This document shows, piece after piece, positions 40,970 through 41,604 of a stretch of DNA of 41,604 bases. How positions within the stretch are numbered: position 1 is the first letter of the stretch; each line of letters starts with the position of its first letter. Source of the DNA: Diphasiastrum complanatum (lineage: Eukaryota > Streptophyta > Lycopodiopsida > Lycopodiales > Lycopodiaceae); NCBI GenBank assembly GCA_029204225.1, contig MU835133.1:1-41604 (forward strand), given 5' to 3'. The notes beneath the pieces were generated by a model. That model had not been told where the DNA came from. It made no database searches and was given only the letters and a program-made list of their open reading frames with translations. Both the position numbers and the translations under genes were made by a program.

Positions 40970-40972
<3 letters not shown>
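40950..40972 (+). repeat. 23-bp target-site duplication of LINE D, right
   Basis: CC(ATC)5AAATAC, identical to 39092-39114; lies at the end of the tail of LINE T5. Confidence 0.8.

Positions 40973-41001
<29 letters not shown>
40973..41001. repeat. GA microsatellite at the 3' end of LINE T5
   Basis: About 14 GA units, then AAACAAACAAACAAAAGG. On the minus strand: untranslated block, TTTG repeats, CT repeats. Confidence 0.95.
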
Positions 41002-41003
<2 letters not shown>

Positions 41004-41032
41004 CAAACAAACAAAAGGAAAATATCTTTGAA

Positions 41033-41045
41033 GCACCAAAGGTGC
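41033..41045 (-). other. LINE 3'-terminal hairpin, copy T5
   Basis: GCACC-AAA-GGTGC, perfect 5-bp stem with AAA loop (UUU in the sense RNA). Confidence 0.7.
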
Positions 41046-41110
41046 ATAAGATTGAAAAAGCACAATTCAACTATGTCTTGCCCTGTGGAAGCATAAAAAC
41101 GTCAAGAGAG

Positions 41111-41604
41111 AAGCTGCAAAACTTAGCAATAACCCAGACACATCATAATTGTGACAATGGACTTCAAAAACAAAACTCAGAAAAGTGTTCAGGTGGAAAA
41201 GAGCTCAAGTGATCTGAATGTCTAAAGCAAGTATCCATTTTGTCTATAATGATAAATATCAAGTGATATCCTGAGATCATGATCCTAAATAATGATTGTT
41301 TATAAATGAGAATGAGAGAGAAAGCCCAGCCACATGTTGGTGGCACAATGGCATATTCAAGGTTTGTTCTTCCCTACCTCTAGGTCATGCAATGGACGCG
41401 AGTGGCTTAAATTTTGATATCTACAGCCTCCAGAGGTACCCATAAACCAACCAAAAGTTGCCGTGTTTGCACTACCACAGCTTTAGCTAAACCCTATGTT
41501 GAGGAAACAGTATCAATGGGCGAGTCTTTATCAATTATGACCTTTTCCCAATTGTTGCAGCACAGGTACCAACAACAGCTGCCGCCCCCCCCCCCCCCCC
41601 CCCC
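41111..41604. other. Unassigned right end with terminal C homopolymer
   Basis: No coding sequence or element recognised. The last 20 bases (41585-41604) are all C, which looks like the edge of an assembled contig or a sequencing failure. Confidence 0.4.

Larger units (their letters stand above)
40973..41110 (-). mobile_element. LINE T5: 3' end only
   Basis: Plus strand AAGCACCAAAGGTGCATAAGATTG, stated in parts: hairpin at 41033-41045, then ATAAGATTGAAAAAG and GGAAGCATAAAAACGTC, matching the 3' blocks at 22986, 29403 and 29850. Upstream ORF2 sequence is not recognisable beyond about 41110. Confidence 0.75.

Overview
The window looks like a stretch of a large, repeat-rich land-plant nuclear genome. 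The retrotransposons use an initiator-Met tRNA primer site (TGGTATCAGAGC), typical of plants. The interspersed host sequence has GT-AG introns of many kilobases. The only host gene recognised is on the minus strand: four exons (22224-22426, 11354-11639, 9779-9968, 9465-9619) join in perfect phase into 278 codons that match the N-terminal HEAT-repeat part of DNA-PKcs (PRKDC), the catalytic subunit of DNA-dependent protein kinase. That kinase is usually described as missing from well-studied flowering plants, so a seedless plant or gymnosperm is a reasonable but unproven guess.

Everything else is mobile DNA, mostly inside the introns of that gene. (1) 1-4951, plus: 5'-clipped Ty3/gypsy chromovirus copy A with its 3' LTR, inserted in a LINE. 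(2) 4952-8260, minus: LINE A, with ORF1 and ORF2, cut by copy A. (3) 8455-8668: small plus-strand LINE piece. (4) 9465-11745: three DNA-PKcs exons. (5) 12071-16933, minus: gypsy element C of another family, with two 373-bp LTRs and an internal deletion that removed most of RT and all of RNase H. (6) 16934-22223: large intron with plus-strand LINE remnants E and F, a short Ty1/copia scrap and a possible transporter-exon relic. (7) 22224-22426: upstream DNA-PKcs exon. (8) 22955-41110: a head-to-tail series of minus-strand LINEs (L3, L4, L5, C, D and a 3' end T5). Gypsy copy B (32020-38287, both LTRs, TTACC target duplication) sits inside LINE C.

The LINE family has two ORFs: ORF1 with a coiled coil and an L1-type C-terminal domain; ORF2 with AP-endonuclease, reverse transcriptase and a C-terminal Cys/His motif. 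Comparing copies reveals two candidate RNA structures: a 3'-terminal hairpin whose stem changes by compensating pairs between copies, and a hairpin between ORF1 and ORF2. No element here is intact. Gypsy A has four amber codons in pol and a 115-bp deletion. Gypsy B has one in-frame stop in gag and a 40-bp deletion in RNase H. Gypsy C lacks its polymerase. LTR comparison (2/358 differences in B, 7/373 in C) makes B the younger of the two complete insertions.

All homology statements come from reading motifs by eye and from memory of the families; no database search was run. The first ~1.1 kb and the terminal C run look like low-quality sequence ends.
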